Source: Paraphoma chrysanthemicola (lineage: Eukaryota > Ascomycota > Dothideomycetes > Pleosporales > Phaeosphaeriaceae). From it: 64,000 bases of DNA. The notes beneath the pieces are model-generated. The model saw only the letters and a list, made by a program, of their open reading frames with translations. It ran no database searches and had not been told where the DNA came from. The stretch covers positions 992,001-1,056,000 of the forward strand of contig JAGMWG010000009.1 of NCBI GenBank assembly GCA_020744225.1. Direction: 5' to 3'. A program made the translations under genes and the position numbers. Below, piece by piece: positions 1 to 11,692 of this stretch (the first letter of the stretch is position 1; each line of letters begins with the position of its first letter).

Positions 1-2
1 GG

Positions 3-1103
3 GAGCGGGTAACTACTGGAAAGACATCGTACTACTACGATTGGAATAACCGAATACAGCAGCCACATAGTCCATATGCCAACATGGGACCGCAAATGCC
101 GCAGGTAGTCGCTAAACAGCGCGTCCTTCCCAAAGGCTGGGAAAAGACCTGGACTAATCTGGGAACCACAGACGTGAAATTCCGTCCCATAGAACTGCGT
201 CGACGCAAAGTCAATCCCATGGTCGCGGAGCTTTCAAATCTTCCGACTTGGGTACCAAATTGGTGCCATCACAGCCCCTGGGATCCCGCGCCTTTGCTGG
301 ACTGGTCGGCAAACCACCCACGCTACTGGGCCGGCGGAACTATGTCCAGCACTTATAAGCCAAACGTCACATCTCCAGCAGAATTGAACTTGACAGGCAT
401 ACACTTTGACACAATCGAAACCCTCGCTGAACCATGGCACCCGACCACCCAGGTCCCGCCCGTCTCTCGCAAGGACATTGCCGTCCTCCAGGCCTGGGAG
501 CACCTTGCCATGTCACCCGTGCAGAATTGCCCATACAAAAGCACTCACGGCCGCAAGACCGCGACATGGCGGACGCACATTGGCGACTACGCAGGCAACG
601 GCGCTGTCCCAGCGAGCGACTGGCGCCTGATCGAGTGCTGGTACGACAGAATTGGATGGGCAAAGACACTCCCTGATCTCGATGCCCTAGCTGGCAAGAG
701 CATCATGCGGACCGCAGTCATGCAAGGAGATGTGCGAAATATGGACGATGCGATGTTTTCGCACTGGCTAGATCTGGACAAAGACGGCGAGGAAATGTCC
801 TTGAACATGCGGGGTGTCTTATCAGTGTCGAAAATGTATGGGACGTATGTTAAACGAATTCATCGCGTGTGTGCGCATCGAGCGCTATTTGTAACGAGGA
901 AGGGGTATATTGGGTTAGCGCCGTGGAATGCTAAAGTAGGAGACGCGGTCTTTGTACTAGAGGGTGGAAAGACGCCTTTCCTTCTCAGACAGTATGCTGC
1001 CGGTGGTGCACATGCGTTCGTCGGAGAGTCGTATCTGTATGGCATAATGGCTGGAGAGGCTTGGAATATGGGCCTGCCTGACCAGCAGGTCACACTTTTG
1101 TGA
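3..1103 (+). CDS. HET (heterokaryon incompatibility) domain protein, C-terminal part, 5' truncated by window edge
   Basis: The frame is open from the first bases of the window to a TGA at 1101-1103, so the N-terminal half, where the HET domain itself normally lies, is outside. What is visible matches the C-terminal region of fungal HET proteins: a tryptophan-rich VPNW segment, a glycine-containing Y-W-A-G-G stretch followed by a predicted beta strand (LTGIHFDTIE), and near the end R-A-L-F-V-T-R-K-G-Y-I-G-L-A-P, a GD-x-V-F-V-L-x-GG segment, F-V-G-E-S-Y-L-Y-G-I-M-x-GEA. HET proteins trigger cell death when genetically different hyphae fuse. An internal ATG at 84 is unlikely to be the true start because coding continues upstream without a break. 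The family call is fairly secure; full length and the state of the HET domain cannot be judged. Confidence 0.8.
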   Translation, partial: ERVTTGKTSYYYDWNNRIQQPHSPYANMGPQMPQVVAKQRVLPKGWEKTWTNLGTTDVKFRPIELRRRKVNPMVAELSNLPTWVPNWCHHSPWDPAPLLDWSANHPRYWAGGTMSSTYKPNVTSPAELNLTGIHFDTIETLAEPWHPTTQVPPVSRKDIAVLQAWEHLAMSPVQNCPYKSTHGRKTATWRTHIGDYAGNGAVPASDWRLIECWYDRIGWAKTLPDLDALAGKSIMRTAVMQGDVRNMDDAMFSHWLDLDKDGEEMSLNMRGVLSVSKMYGTYVKRIHRVCAHRALFVTRKGYIGLAPWNAKVGDAVFVLEGGKTPFLLRQYAAGGAHAFVGESYLYGIMAGEAWNMGLPDQQVTLL

Positions 1104-1711
1104 TGGCAAAGGACGGCGTCCATCCTGGAACCTTAAAGCTCTTCCAGTTTTGCAGCTCGTACTGCGAACAGACAAGATTTAACCGTCCACCACTATATCG
1201 GGCGCAGCCTCGGACTGAAGCCGAACACAAAGGCTCAGCCTCGTCATTCTAAACGCGGAAACATATGTCATCGGAAGAATGAGCAAACTTGATTTTGTTG
1301 GTGTTCGGCCGGCCTTGAACCCCTCATCGTGCTTCCTCCAATTAAAAGTAGCCCTTGTCTCTTGCCATGCCCAGATGCATAGAGCTGAAGCTGCACAAGC
1401 TTGGCATGCATCAAGCCACCACGCTTTTGACGCCACAAATGCGCTTCCTTCAGCTTGGACGCCGTGTCCGGACGAGATTGCGCTGGGAAAATATCGTATC
1501 TTACGCGATATGTATCCGCTATCCGTACCCAACCAATCAAACTGCATCAATCTTCGCGTCTCCTCAACAGCGCGATCCTCAGTCGCATCTAGACTGGGTA
1601 TGTCGTCTAGAGCGAGGCGGCTGAAGACTTCGGGACGGCTCGTTTATATGGACGACCCCGGCCGCTCTACGTGCTTCTTACTGCGGCTCCGTGTCGATCA
1701 CCTTCGCCCTC
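1104..1711. other. intergenic, no supported gene
   Basis: About 600 bp between the HET gene and the following membrane protein. It holds a 178-codon open frame from 1279, but its composition is arbitrary, it overlaps the start of the next gene in another frame, and it resembles no family. Probably 3' end of the HET gene plus promoter and leader of the next gene. Confidence 0.5.
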
Positions 1712-3987
1712 ATGTCCTTCGTAACTACGTCCGCAAATTCGGCGAAAGACGACAAGATCAACTACATCGCGGTAGAGACAACAGGCCCTACGGAAGACAC
1801 AGTTGCATCAGATGATAAGGCGGTCTCACACATCGATGGCTGGCCCCAAGGGCCTCAGCCTCTGAGAGGCATTTCCATTCTCAAATTTCTGGGAGACGCA
1901 CTCCTAATCTTACTGCCAATACCCTTTCTAGGTGCGCAATCCGTAATTCGCAAGCTTGAGACCCCCAGAGAATTTATTGTTAAATAGCTTTGGCGATCGA
2001 GGTCTTACAGCTCAGCAACGAACCGCTATCCGACCATGGCAAGATGATTCAACGGCTGATAGCCCTCGGTCCCACCCTCTATCCCTTAGTATATGCAGCG
2101 GTCTGCGGCCGTTATCTTCGATCTTTCGCAATATGGTTAGCCGAGCGAGGGACGACACTCGAGGTGAGCGCTTCAATCTACATGTATGACCGATAGCTTC
2201 ACCCTTCATTCACAAGCTAATAATACACTACTTCGCAGACTCTCGAAAAGCTGCTAAGAAGTCAAAGCTTCGTCTCTGCCATTGGTACCGCCATCACTTT
2301 ACGCTCCATCAACACAATATCCATTCCTTTACTTCTCATATGGTTCCTGTCACCGCTCGGCGGACAGAGCTCCTTACGCATGTTGAGCGAGAAAAATGCC
2401 ACAATCCCTGACACGGGAACTGTGTACTATGCCCATCCGGAAGCGCCTTTCAATCTCGATCGAAATCAATCGTGGTTCTCAGTCGTACCGACAGCACTAC
2501 TTGCCAGCCTGGCTGCATCGCGTGAGAGCAGAGAAGGACCCATTGACCTCTGGAAACACCCCAAGGTACCTCGTTTAGACAAAATCGAGACCGATAGTTG
2601 GCAACCCGATTCCGAAGGAGAGTGGATCCCAGTCGGTTCAGAGCGCAATTATTCATCGTTGCTCGGAATCAACGTCCAAGGACTCAAAGATCAGACGCGC
2701 TCGCGCATGGATGTCAACCATACCTATATGGCCGTGGACTGTCATTTGCGACATAGGGACGACGCGACGCAAATTCTCCGGCAATTGACCTCGTCTTCAC
2801 GGTGCACTCGTCCCGTGCTTCCGATGACCAATGCAACGATCTTTAACAGCACGAGATTCGACAACAACGTCAAGGCTGGGAATATATTGCGCAACACTAC
2901 GGTCTACTTCCAGGATCAGCCGATGACTAAAACGAACGAATTCATGTTCAAGTATGGGTTCAGCATGAATAGCACCAACAACGGAACGAGGTGCGAACCA
3001 AATGATGACGAAAATATTCTTGAACGTGTGTATTTTCTCTATGGACAACAGTCTTTCAAAACAAACTTGATGCACGTCTACGAGTGCAAGCCACGATTCT
3101 ACACCGTCAACGCGCGCCTCGATTGCCGTTCCGATACGTGCATCGTCGACCGCCTACGGCGGGTTGCCAACAAATGGACACAGTCACCCGCTACTGAATG
3201 TAAACCTGGCTCCTTCATCGGAAATGTCGTGAAAGACGATAATCGCAGGTGGCGACAGCTACCCTGTCTCGCAACTGCACCTACGCTCCTGGACGACTTT
3301 GTCAACAATCTCGTCATGGCTACCACATCCTATCCAGCACCTCTAAATGGAACCAACAAATACAGCATCTTCGATGATTTCATCCTTGGCGGAAACGAAA
3401 CTTATCCTACCAACCCGGAAGACCGCGATCTGGACTTAGTCTCGGATCATCTTATGTCAGAGCGACTGACATTGGTTTTGAATGCCTTCTGGCAAGCGGC
3501 ATCGTGGGGACCGCTAACAACACGAATGGATCCATACAACAAACCCAAAGCAGAGGAACTGAATGCGGAATTCAGGGTCACATTCCAGGGGATGAAGCCC
3601 AAAGGCGAGATCATGAACACTACCGCGACAATCGAATGGACCATCCCTGTCTACCACGCCAACGTGGCTTGGTGCATGACACTGCTCTTCACGACTGGGA
3701 TTCTCATTTCGTTTGGTGTACTCAATCTTGGAATGTCATCTTACACGATCGCCCCAGATTTGTTCAGCTATGCAGCGTCCATGACTCGAGGGAATCCTTA
3801 CACAGACGTTCCTGGAGGTGGAACAGCGCTCGGTGGCACAGAGAGGTCGAGATTACTCAAGAAGCTAAAGGTGCAGATTGCCGATGTAAGGCCGGGTGAC
3901 GAGGTGGGATACGTCGCGCTGAGAAGTGTAGATAGGAGGAGCGAGTTTGATCGAGGAAGGCTGAAGAAAGGAAGGAAGTATGAGTAG
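1712..3987 (+). CDS. fungal-specific transmembrane glycoprotein, three exons
   Basis: Exons 1712-1931, 1988-2163 and 2239-3987 join in phase to 714 residues. Hydrophobic segments lie near residues 60-75 (LLILLPIPFL), 90-115, 140-165, and close to the C-terminus (WCMTLLFTTGILISFGVLNLG). Between them is a large domain of about 400 residues with numerous N-x-S/T sites (NYSS, NHTY, NATI, NSTR, NTTV, NETY and others) and scattered cysteines, which suggests a lumenal or extracellular face. The last 85 residues after the final membrane segment are probably cytosolic and contain the motif S-Y-T-I-A-P-D-L-F-S-Y-A-A-S-M-T-R followed by E-R-S-R-L-L-K-K-L, which I recall from a widespread, uncharacterised family of filamentous-fungal membrane proteins. 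Function unknown. The ATG at 1712 is the first in the exon frame, but the frame is open further upstream, so the start is provisional. Confidence 0.75.
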
Positions 3988-5363
3988 TCGCATGTGTCAG
4001 TATGGGACACAAAATAACAATCGATCATTCTTTACATTACACCCTGAGCGCACCTTAAGATGCTGGTGCAGCTGAACAGGAGCGAAGCAAGAGATGAATC
4101 TAGCTCGAACTGGGACTAGCGCTGCACCTTATCAAACGTTCTAAGGCGCGCTTTGGTCTTCCTTCCTACGCACCACTTTGTTGGGGCAATGAATTAATGT
4201 CCCATCCCGTGCATTCACCACCAAAAGCTTATTATCTTTCCTTAAGTACTTCTGGTGGCGATGTCAAGGGCATCCGAAAGTAATTCGCGACCAGCACATT
4301 CGATTTCTTCCACAACATTTTTCTCGTCGTCAAATCGGTGCTCTCATCCTCGCTCAATGAACGCGTATATCACTCTCTCCGTACGGGCCAATAGCCATAT
4401 CATTCCCTTCTTTACTGATGAAGGTATTCATTTTCAAGTCTCCACGCTGCATGAATTGCCATCGTTCTCGTTCTCGCTCGTTGCAACTCTCGCATGCTGT
4501 TTGCTCTGTCTCGTTTCTTCCAGTTGCTAGTACATACATATGTCGTTCCGTATTCGTGTGTTGTTTATTGGTTCCATGCAGGCACCGAGTTGCTGGCTTT
4601 CCTCCCTTTACTCTCTCACTCCATGGTCTATCTTATCTGTCTGTCCATTGCCACCCCTCTCTAACCACAAGCTTGTGAGATAGTCTACCTAGGCAGTAAA
4701 CATGTGTCGCACTGCGCTATATCTCCTTTCTGCAGTCCCAAAGTTATTGACGTCACCTGCAAACGCTCTGCCTCCTCAACGCGCCCACCACAATGCACAC
4801 CCACCTCGCTTACCACTCTCACCCGCCCACACAAATCTCCTTATAAGCTCATGATAATTCTAATGCCCTATATAGGTCGCTAGCCTTTATCTTTCTCTTA
4901 CATACGAAGATAGGTCTAATCCCTCCAGCTCTCCTACCCGAAAGGCGGATGAGTTGGCCTCTAGGAGAGGATGACCGGGCTGTGAGATCTTCCTAGCTAG
5001 TTGGTCTTACAGTACGTGGGCTAGTAGCCAGAGCGCCAAAGCAGTGAAGTGAGAGCTTCCCCTTCTTCCCCTCCTTTCCTCCCCTGACCGGCCCAATAAA
5101 TCGGATCTTGCTGAGGTTGCGAAAGCGAATTCCCACTATCGTATGTTCGATTTTTTTTGTGAAAGTTTTCTGGTAAATGGGAAAGTCAAATAGTATTATC
5201 TTTTCTTTCCTTTTTTGAGGATTCAAGTTGTGGCGAGGTGAAAGCGCACAGGTGGCCCCGTTTGCGTGTAAGGCGGCGCTGACCCATAAAGCCCTCGGCG
5301 TAAGTGAGCCCTTTCGCATTCCTGCTCTTCTCTACAACGCGACCGACATTCGCGTACAGTTGA
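3988..5363. other. long intergenic stretch, pyrimidine-rich
   Basis: About 1.4 kb without a credible gene. The plus strand is rich in C and T between 4200 and 5000, and there is a T8 run near 5151. Small open frames here show no family features. A perfect CRE-like palindrome lies at 4748-4755. Confidence 0.5.
4748..4755. promoter_or_regulatory. perfect CRE-like palindrome TGACGTCA
   Basis: TGACGTCA is the consensus site for ATF/CREB-type bZIP factors. It stands in intergenic DNA about 760 bp past the membrane protein gene and upstream of a broken F-box-like fragment, so no intact target gene lies next to it. An 8-bp match alone is weak evidence of function. Confidence 0.25.
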
Positions 5364-5794
5364 TTGCGTCTTTCAACACATGCATACGAGGCCTGCCAAA
5401 CTAGCAACCATGGATCGTCATACCAATTCTTTCGCTTTCTCGATCTACCGACTGAGCTACGACTTGCCGTATATGAGTTTCCCCCCAATCGCACGGTACG
5501 TGACGAGTACGCCCAAGTCGTCGATGGGGCGACCATCAGCTCTTTTGCACTCATCACATTGTCCGCTCCGACTACAATACTTGCTACGTGCCGCCAGATC
5601 TACAGCGAGGCGCGCGACATCATTCAGGGCAAATCAAAGCGCTCGTGGAAGGCCAACTCCCGAATATCTCTATTCAACGAAGCCTTGAGTCGCAAATGTT
5701 CCAAATCAAGCTAATGACAATAAACTGTGATTGCAAAGCATTAAAATTATATTCAATAGCAACGCTAGAAACGTGCGAACTACCACCGATCTGA
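5364..5794 (+). pseudogene. F-box-like protein remnant, frameshifted and lacking a start
   Basis: From about 5436 the frame encodes F-R-F-L-D-L-P-T-E-L-R-L-A-V-Y-E-F, the hallmark of the short F-box-like modules of many Pleosporales proteins, followed by S-F-A-L-I-T-L-S-A-P-T-T-I-L-A-T-C-R-Q-I-Y-S-E-A-R-D-I-I, which is the conserved second block of such proteins. The frame has no ATG and a TGA lies immediately upstream at 5361. After D-I-I the sense continues better in another frame (I-K-A-L-V-E-G-Q-L-P, ending at 5794), which implies an indel near 5620-5645. Intact family members are usually 200-350 residues, so this is a decayed fragment. It abuts the 3' end of the convergent MFS gene. An unseen upstream exon is possible but would not repair the shift. 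Confidence 0.6.
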
Positions 5795-5800
5795 AACCCT

Positions 5801-7663
5801 TCAAACCCTCTCCTTATAGTCCTTCCTGCTCTTTTCTAACCCCGCCACACTACTCTTCCTCCTCTTTTCCTTCCTCTCGCTAAATGTCTTGTCTAAGCTT
5901 TGCGCAAACTTACTCTTCTTCCTAATCTCTGGACCCTTCTTGTACACAATATAGATCGGTATTGTCACGACGAACGCCAGACACGCCAAGATGGTCGACG
6001 CATACTGTACGGGCCGGCCAGGAATGTTTTTGTATAGGGGAGTAGAATACATGGCTGCAACACCGGCCATGAAGTCGCGTGCGAGATCGTTGCCGCCAGT
6101 AGCAGACGCGGCGTAGGGGCCATAGGCAGCGGTTTGGTAGTCGATTGAGGATTGGTAGATTGCATACTGCAAAGGTGGTGAGCACTTTATTGTAGATAGA
6201 AGATAGGTGATTATACGTACGTTTGCCATCGCAATTAGAGTAGAGAATATCATTGGTGCGATCCACGGGATGCCGTAGCTAGGGCCAAGAGAGGTCCAAG
6301 CGAAGCCAAACAAGCCGAGAGTGAGCAGTGGAGCGAGGAAAAGCAGCCACCAAAGTCGAGCTTCGGGTGCGACTGAACCAGGGATTTGTCGACGCTTGCG
6401 ACGGAAGTTGATAATTGAAGGCATGTATGATACGTAGGCCAGGAAATAGCCAATGAGAATACTGAATGTTGGTTAGTATATGTTATGCATTGTGATCTTG
6501 ACGAAGACGCACGGTATAAATGCCAATCCGATGCCAATGGTGCCGAAGCCCCATTGCGAATACACAGGCTTGTAGGATTCGAGGAACGTGAAGATTAGGG
6601 CATCACTGAAACCGCTGAGCAAAGAGAGCCATAGCACGATGGGCTCGGTAAAGAACATGTAGAATGGCCTTGCAATGTCAGCATTTTCCTTCGAGAAGCA
6701 TTGCTTTTGATGCACATACCTCCAGAAAATAGTCACGACTTCCTTGAAGTTGATCTTGTGACCTCCTCGAATCTCATTGGGACCATAGACATTCGGATCT
6801 TCCCCAGTCTTGCGGCGTCGCTTCGCCTCGCGGTCAAGTAGGATCGTGGAACGAGTTTCTGGGTTGCATACAAGATGCACAAGCTGCACGAAGCCACCGA
6901 GGATGAGCTGAATCCAGAAAATCCATGGCAGTGGGAGATGTTCCTCTACGAAGGCACCAATGATAGCACCAACCACAGACCCGCCCACCGACGACAGGAC
7001 CAAGAACGCGACGGCGAACTCCTGTTCGTCTGGCTCCCACATGTCGGCAAGTACGCCCAAGGTGACTGACCCACCGGCAGTCGATAGACCACCAAGTGTC
7101 CGACACACGACGTAGGTTGCATAGTTGTTCGCCAATGCGCATGGGATCTGCCATATATTGACCAGGAAGAGACTGAGCTGCTGGATGGGCCATCGTCCGA
7201 ATTCTTCAGACCAAGGTGCCCAAAGTTCGCAGCCAAAACCGTACGCGATTAGGAAGGCCATCTGAGGGATTCGAGCGACTTGTTCGCTGACGCCGTAGCG
7301 TTCGTGAACGCCGGCTGCAGCATGCGAGTACATGGATGCATTTGTGTTGATCGAGATTTGTATGAAGAAAACGACGATGAGAATTTGCCTGGCGCGCGTG
7401 TATATGTCAACATGTATCCTTGGTCAATTTGATGCCGTCGACCCGTTATGCGCAGTGAAATGAAAGTGGTGAACAAGCTCAACTCACCATTTTCGCCAAG
7501 TAGGGAAGCTATATCCAAGCACTTCCCAAGCATCCGAGTCCTGAAGCTCCACCTTGTCGTCCTTGACAATCCGATCCGTCGTCTTCTCGTCGCCTTGGCC
7601 TGAGTTCGGGCCTTCTACAGCCTCAGGCACAGCGGTTGGGTTCTGCTCTACAGCGGTCGCCAT
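5801..7663 (-). CDS. MFS transporter, drug/polyamine antiporter type (DHA1-like)
   Basis: Five exons on the minus strand: 7663-7488, 7388-6720, 6668-6513, 6461-6221 and 6166-5801, giving 535 residues. An acidic cytosolic N-terminus of about 55 residues ends in W-R-K-W, followed by the first membrane helix (ILIVVFFIQISI). The loop between helices 2 and 3 reads W-A-P-W-S-E-E-F-G-R-W, a form of the MFS signature. A long charged central loop (R-E-A-K-R-R-R-K) separates two six-helix halves, and a lysine-rich tail ends the protein. The architecture fits plasma-membrane proton antiporters of the polyamine or multidrug group; the substrate cannot be predicted. The ATG at 7663 is the first in frame and all junctions are in phase. 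The neighbour upstream is divergent across about 790 bp. Subfamily assignment is from memory of family style, not an alignment. Confidence 0.85.
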
Positions 7664-8449
7664 GTTTGATCAAGCTAGGCTGGCGTTGCAAACACGAAAG
7701 AACAAGTAAACCCTAGAGCTTCACGGCACGGAAATACAGGTACTTATCACCCACCGCCGCGCTCAGGTCGCATACTCTTTCACCCGCATTCACGCAGCCC
7801 TCTCTGCCTCTGACTTCATAAGGCGTGTGGCTTTGTCTGCGCAACGCTTTCTCCGCCAATCTTGGGCTTGGTTGGCGTGGCCAAGGCTTATTTTACCTGG
7901 CGGCCAAGACAATGAAAGCATGGCGGGGTAGCTAATCGACCGATGAAGTGCTATGGGATTTGCGTATCTACCCCAGAGTTGTGCGATTGTCGGTGTTGGT
8001 TGCCAAGGTGGAGGATCTGACATTGCGTCATAGGCGTGTTGCGAGGTGTGTGACACGGGTCAAGACAGAAGGTGGTTTATTTGTGGTTTGAGATGCGGCA
8101 CAGCTACTCGGTGTCGCCAGGAGAGTGATGTCATTTGGCTGTAGGTAATAAATGCAGATAGTGGTGAGAGCGACGGTCGTGAACTGAAGCTCATCGTTGT
8201 GGTCGACTTTGGGAGCTGCGCTAGCTGCTAGCCCCAGTACAAGAGGCTATATTTGCACCTCGAGTGATGCGCTTGAGGCGTAGCCGTAATTGGCCTTCGG
8301 TGTTTTGAATTGTATTGCCGAGATGCTCAGTGTTACTGCCGCTCTCCCGTGCTGCACGACTGCAATGGAGGGGCACATGTACACCTGTGGTTGCCTAGTG
8401 AATCCTCTCGTTTCGACGCCACGAACTGAAGACTCTTAACAAGACAACA
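7664..8449. other. divergent promoter region
   Basis: 786 bp between the MFS gene (minus) and the next gene (plus). No coding segment or recognisable repeat was seen; it presumably holds both promoters. Confidence 0.5.
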
Positions 8450-9155
8450 ATGAATACATTGGTTTTCGCGACATTCGATATCACACCGGAGGTAAGATCT
8501 CCATATACCTAGTCGCTTTGCTATCCATTAAGAACGACTCACCAGATCGCAGCAATGGACCGACTTCTGGCGATCGGGTGGTTTCTCAGACACGGACCAA
8601 GGGGCAACTCAAGATCCTTTTAACCCGTATGCACTCGTCCATTCGACTTCGCAGCGAGATCTTAGTGCCCGGAAGCACATCGATGGGACAGTCAAGAACG
8701 AATTTCGCTCAGCGAACTGGGAGCATATCCGAACTGCTTTCAAAGAGTTATACGATCAGAAGCCCAAAGAAATAGACCCAGTCATTTTCTTCATACTTGA
8801 CCAGCAGTCAATCGAAGATCACAAAGTCATTATCATGAACAAGATCACACCTGCATGGTTCACCCAAGAAGGAGAATATGCGTGGCCGGAGACTATGGAA
8901 GAGACGGAGGGGCTAGTGAGAAGATTCGTCTGGAACAAGTACCGGGTACCGTTCGAGAAAGCATGGACAGTTCACTCTGCGGTTGGGGGATTTTGCGGCC
9001 TGGAGCACGCAGAACCGTATTTTGAGAAAGAGCTTCTTGGGGATGTTCAACCAGAGAAGGAGGAGACGAGTGGTGATACTGAGTCCGAAGAATCAGATTC
9101 GGAGGATTTGGAGTATATGACGGACAATCAATTGAAAGAACTTGAGCGGAGATAG
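8450..9155 (+). CDS. hypothetical acidic protein, two exons
   Basis: ATG at 8450 begins a 14-codon first exon (to 8491); a 61-nt intron ends with GCAG at 8552, and exon 2 runs 8553-9155, for 214 residues. The joined frame stays open and protein-like: a region with R-S-A-N-W-E-H-I-R-T-A-F-K-E-L-Y, a hydrophobic strand (PVIFFILDQQSIEDHKVIIM), a tryptophan- and aromatic-rich centre, and a C-terminal tail of glutamate, serine and aspartate. The central strand preceded by W-x-x-I suggests a small alpha/beta fold, but I do not recognise the family. No signal peptide or membrane segment. Stand-alone gene, convergent with the rhodopsin-domain gene. The splice was chosen because it keeps phase; another acceptor 7 bases earlier would break the frame. 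Confidence 0.6.
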
Positions 9156-9473
9156 ATGGCAGGGTCAATGTAAGCGATGCACCAACAGCCCTTTAAAAAA
9201 GTACACATATTCTTGATCATATGTATAGCGACCAATCCTTCAATGTAACGAATCAAAACGTAGGGTATTGATTAGTCGCGGGCGTTCTTGCACTGCACTC
9301 GCTAGCGTCTTCTAATACCGAGGCTGCTACAGCGCCAGCTGCAGATATCAGGGGAGGGTTGCCAAACCGCTATTACCGTTCCTTATGTCTTCATCCTGTG
9401 CAGTGTCGCTCATTTGAGGTGACCTTCGATAGTTTTCGGACCATTTCTTTGTCTTGATCGCACTGGGGCGGCT
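9156..9473. other. convergent intergenic spacer
   Basis: 318 bp between the stop codons of two convergent genes. Nothing beyond probable 3' ends is visible. Confidence 0.5.
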
Positions 9474-10831
9474 TCAAGCATGGCTGTAGTTCTTGTGGTC
9501 CCAACCCATCCTCTGCTCCTGGTTCCGCTCATCTGCGGCCTGAGGCAACCTCGTAGAAGTGACTGTGTACTTCGTCTCTTTAATGATGTTCTTTTGACTG
9601 TCTCCATCGCTATGGTCCAAATCATCACCATCTCCCAGTGTCTGGAATGTGTCCATCATGATGACGCCCTTGCGCGAAGGTGTTGGTTTACTGTGTGAGA
9701 GCGGCGGGTACGCTCCACCCGAGGGTGCAGGATGCGTAGAGCTTGTGGTGAGCTTGATGCGCAGGGACAATAGCGGTCGCAGAGCGGGAAGGCAACCGGC
9801 GATGATGCCAATGCCTTCTTCAGTGATAGACCAAAAGCCAATTTTGCCAGTGCCGTATGCGAATTCACCAGGATCGGAGTAGAGCGTGAGGTACTTGAGT
9901 CTAACGATTGTGGCACAGGACGCGCTGCCTCATGTCAGCTTCCAACACATCGTACTTCTGAAGAGAAAAACTTACACAGAACCCAGCGCGAGCATGACCA
10001 CGACCGAAGCTTTCACTTTAGTTTTCTGAGTCATTAATTAGCACAGTTTGCTTAAGAAAGCAGGAAGAAGTCACTCACCATCTGAACATTCCACAACAGA
10101 ATAGCTGGCAGAATTGAAAGACTAAAGTCCGACAGAATTTCGATAGCCGAGAAAAATAAGCTGACATTAGTATTGAGCGGTAAATTGCATGTGCCCTGAG
10201 CTTCTCCCCATAGAGTGTTGATGGGTTTACCTGCACGGCTATTAGCATGCCTAATCTAGGAGGTAAGAATTTGCGCTTACAGATGTTCGCAATGCCAACG
10301 CAGAACACCAGAGCGGCAATCGCGATGAGCCCAATGAGAATCCACAGTGCCCACTGGAAGGGCTTACGACCTGCAGCAATGCGCAACAGCGCTACCGCAA
10401 CGCTGAACTTGATGAACATGGCGCTGACGGCATAGAAATATTCTGCGATATAGAACAACTAGGCAGTATCAGCCCAAGGATGATGAGATAGGCCTGCAGT
10501 GTCAATCTGACATACCTTGATTGCCTTCGCCATACTCAAGGGTGGTAAGTTTCGAGCAAACTGTCCAGAGCCATAGTGACTACAGGCAATACACAGTCCA
10601 GCCGTGACGGAAAAGAGGACCTGAGCACACACATATCAGCTTATAAGCGATTGTGAGACTGGTTGTTAGACATACAATACCAATGAACATGAAGGTGTCA
10701 TCCATACCCCATGCCTTCCTCCATACTCGTACACCAACACGCATGGGGAAGATGACCCAACTCAAGACAAGTAAGACAATCGTCCCATAGAGAAGCAGAA
10801 TTCCATCACCAGCCACTTCAACGGTCGCCAT
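9474..10831 (-). CDS. integral membrane protein with fungal rhodopsin (SAT4-type) domain
   Basis: Six exons on the minus strand (10831-10676, 10620-10516, 10458-10281, 10230-10079, 10025-9976, 9924-9474) give 363 residues. The order is typical of the fungal rhodopsin-like domain family PF20684: seven hydrophobic helices; W-G-M-D-D-T-F-M after helix 1; a central helix-loop with C-K-P-I-N-T-L-W and a conserved cysteine (G-T-C-N); S-A-I-E-I-L-S-D-F before helix 5; C-A-T-I-V-R-L-K-Y-L; and W-S-I-T-E-E-G-I-G-I-I-A-G-C-L-P-A-L-R-P-L-L before the tail. The cytosolic tail is Ser/Thr-rich and polar. Members lack the retinal lysine of true opsins; their role is unknown, with some in pathogens thought to act as GPCR-like receptors. 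All junctions are in phase. Confidence 0.85.
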
Positions 10832-11692
10832 GATTTCGCAATTTCTGGTCGAGCCGAGCCTCGTGGTAGGAAACACAGGAGGGTAAAATCGTCAAGAGGG
10901 AGGGCGTACCCGGATGGTGAGAGCTCTTTAGGCTGCTTCATGTGTCCGTGTTCCGAGCTCAGGGGACCTCTCCACCATGTCCACGGAGTTTGTGTCGAAC
11001 GTTGAGACTGGTTCCCTCTATGCCCATCACTTCCACATCAGGTCAGACATGACACTGACCAAATTTGTGATGCCTGCAGGGTATGCCGAAAAACTCTCCT
11101 CAGGTGGTCCGCAGCTTTCCGCTTCGAACATCGCCTGTGGCGGTGTGTCTGTAGCTTGGCCCAGAATGAACCACTGAAGGCGTTGAAGGTCAGGATGGTG
11201 GACGTGCGTCCCTGACTAGCGGGAAAGGTCCGAGTGCTGGTGGAGGGGACCCATGAGTAGAACACGAAGCTGGTACGAGCGTGTCATACCGGCTATCTTT
11301 ATGCCTGATGCAGTCTCTCGGGGCGTCGTGGACCCGAACAGCGACTGGTATTCTTTACCTGCAAAGCGGTCGTAGACTCTATCGACCTTCAAAAGGAAGA
11401 GCATGGCGCACATAACTTTAGCCGGAGTACACCGGTACTTTGAAAGTGCCGCTTACTTGTCCCGCGGGGATGGGTTCCGGTCGGGCCTTTCCACATGCAC
11501 GCGTGGGCTAACGTCCCGCACATGGGTTGTGGCGTTTGAGGTTTCGCTCGGGCCACTTATGGTGCGGAAGTTGCCTGCAAAGTCGGATTGTGTCAATTGC
11601 CCTTCAAAATCCTACTCGCGATCTGATCCTTCGACCAAGACCTCCGATTTTACATTCAGAACCAATTTCAACGAATCTCCACAATTTCCAGC
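10832..11692. other. divergent promoter region, no gene seen
   Basis: 861 bp between the rhodopsin-domain gene (minus) and the SDR gene (plus). It contains short overlapping open frames on both strands with no family features. A pyrimidine-rich segment just before 11693 looks like the leader of the SDR gene. Confidence 0.45.

Noticed and set aside
1279..1815. 178-codon plus-strand frame
   Set aside because: Overlaps the first exon of the membrane protein in another phase, and its sequence is not protein-like.
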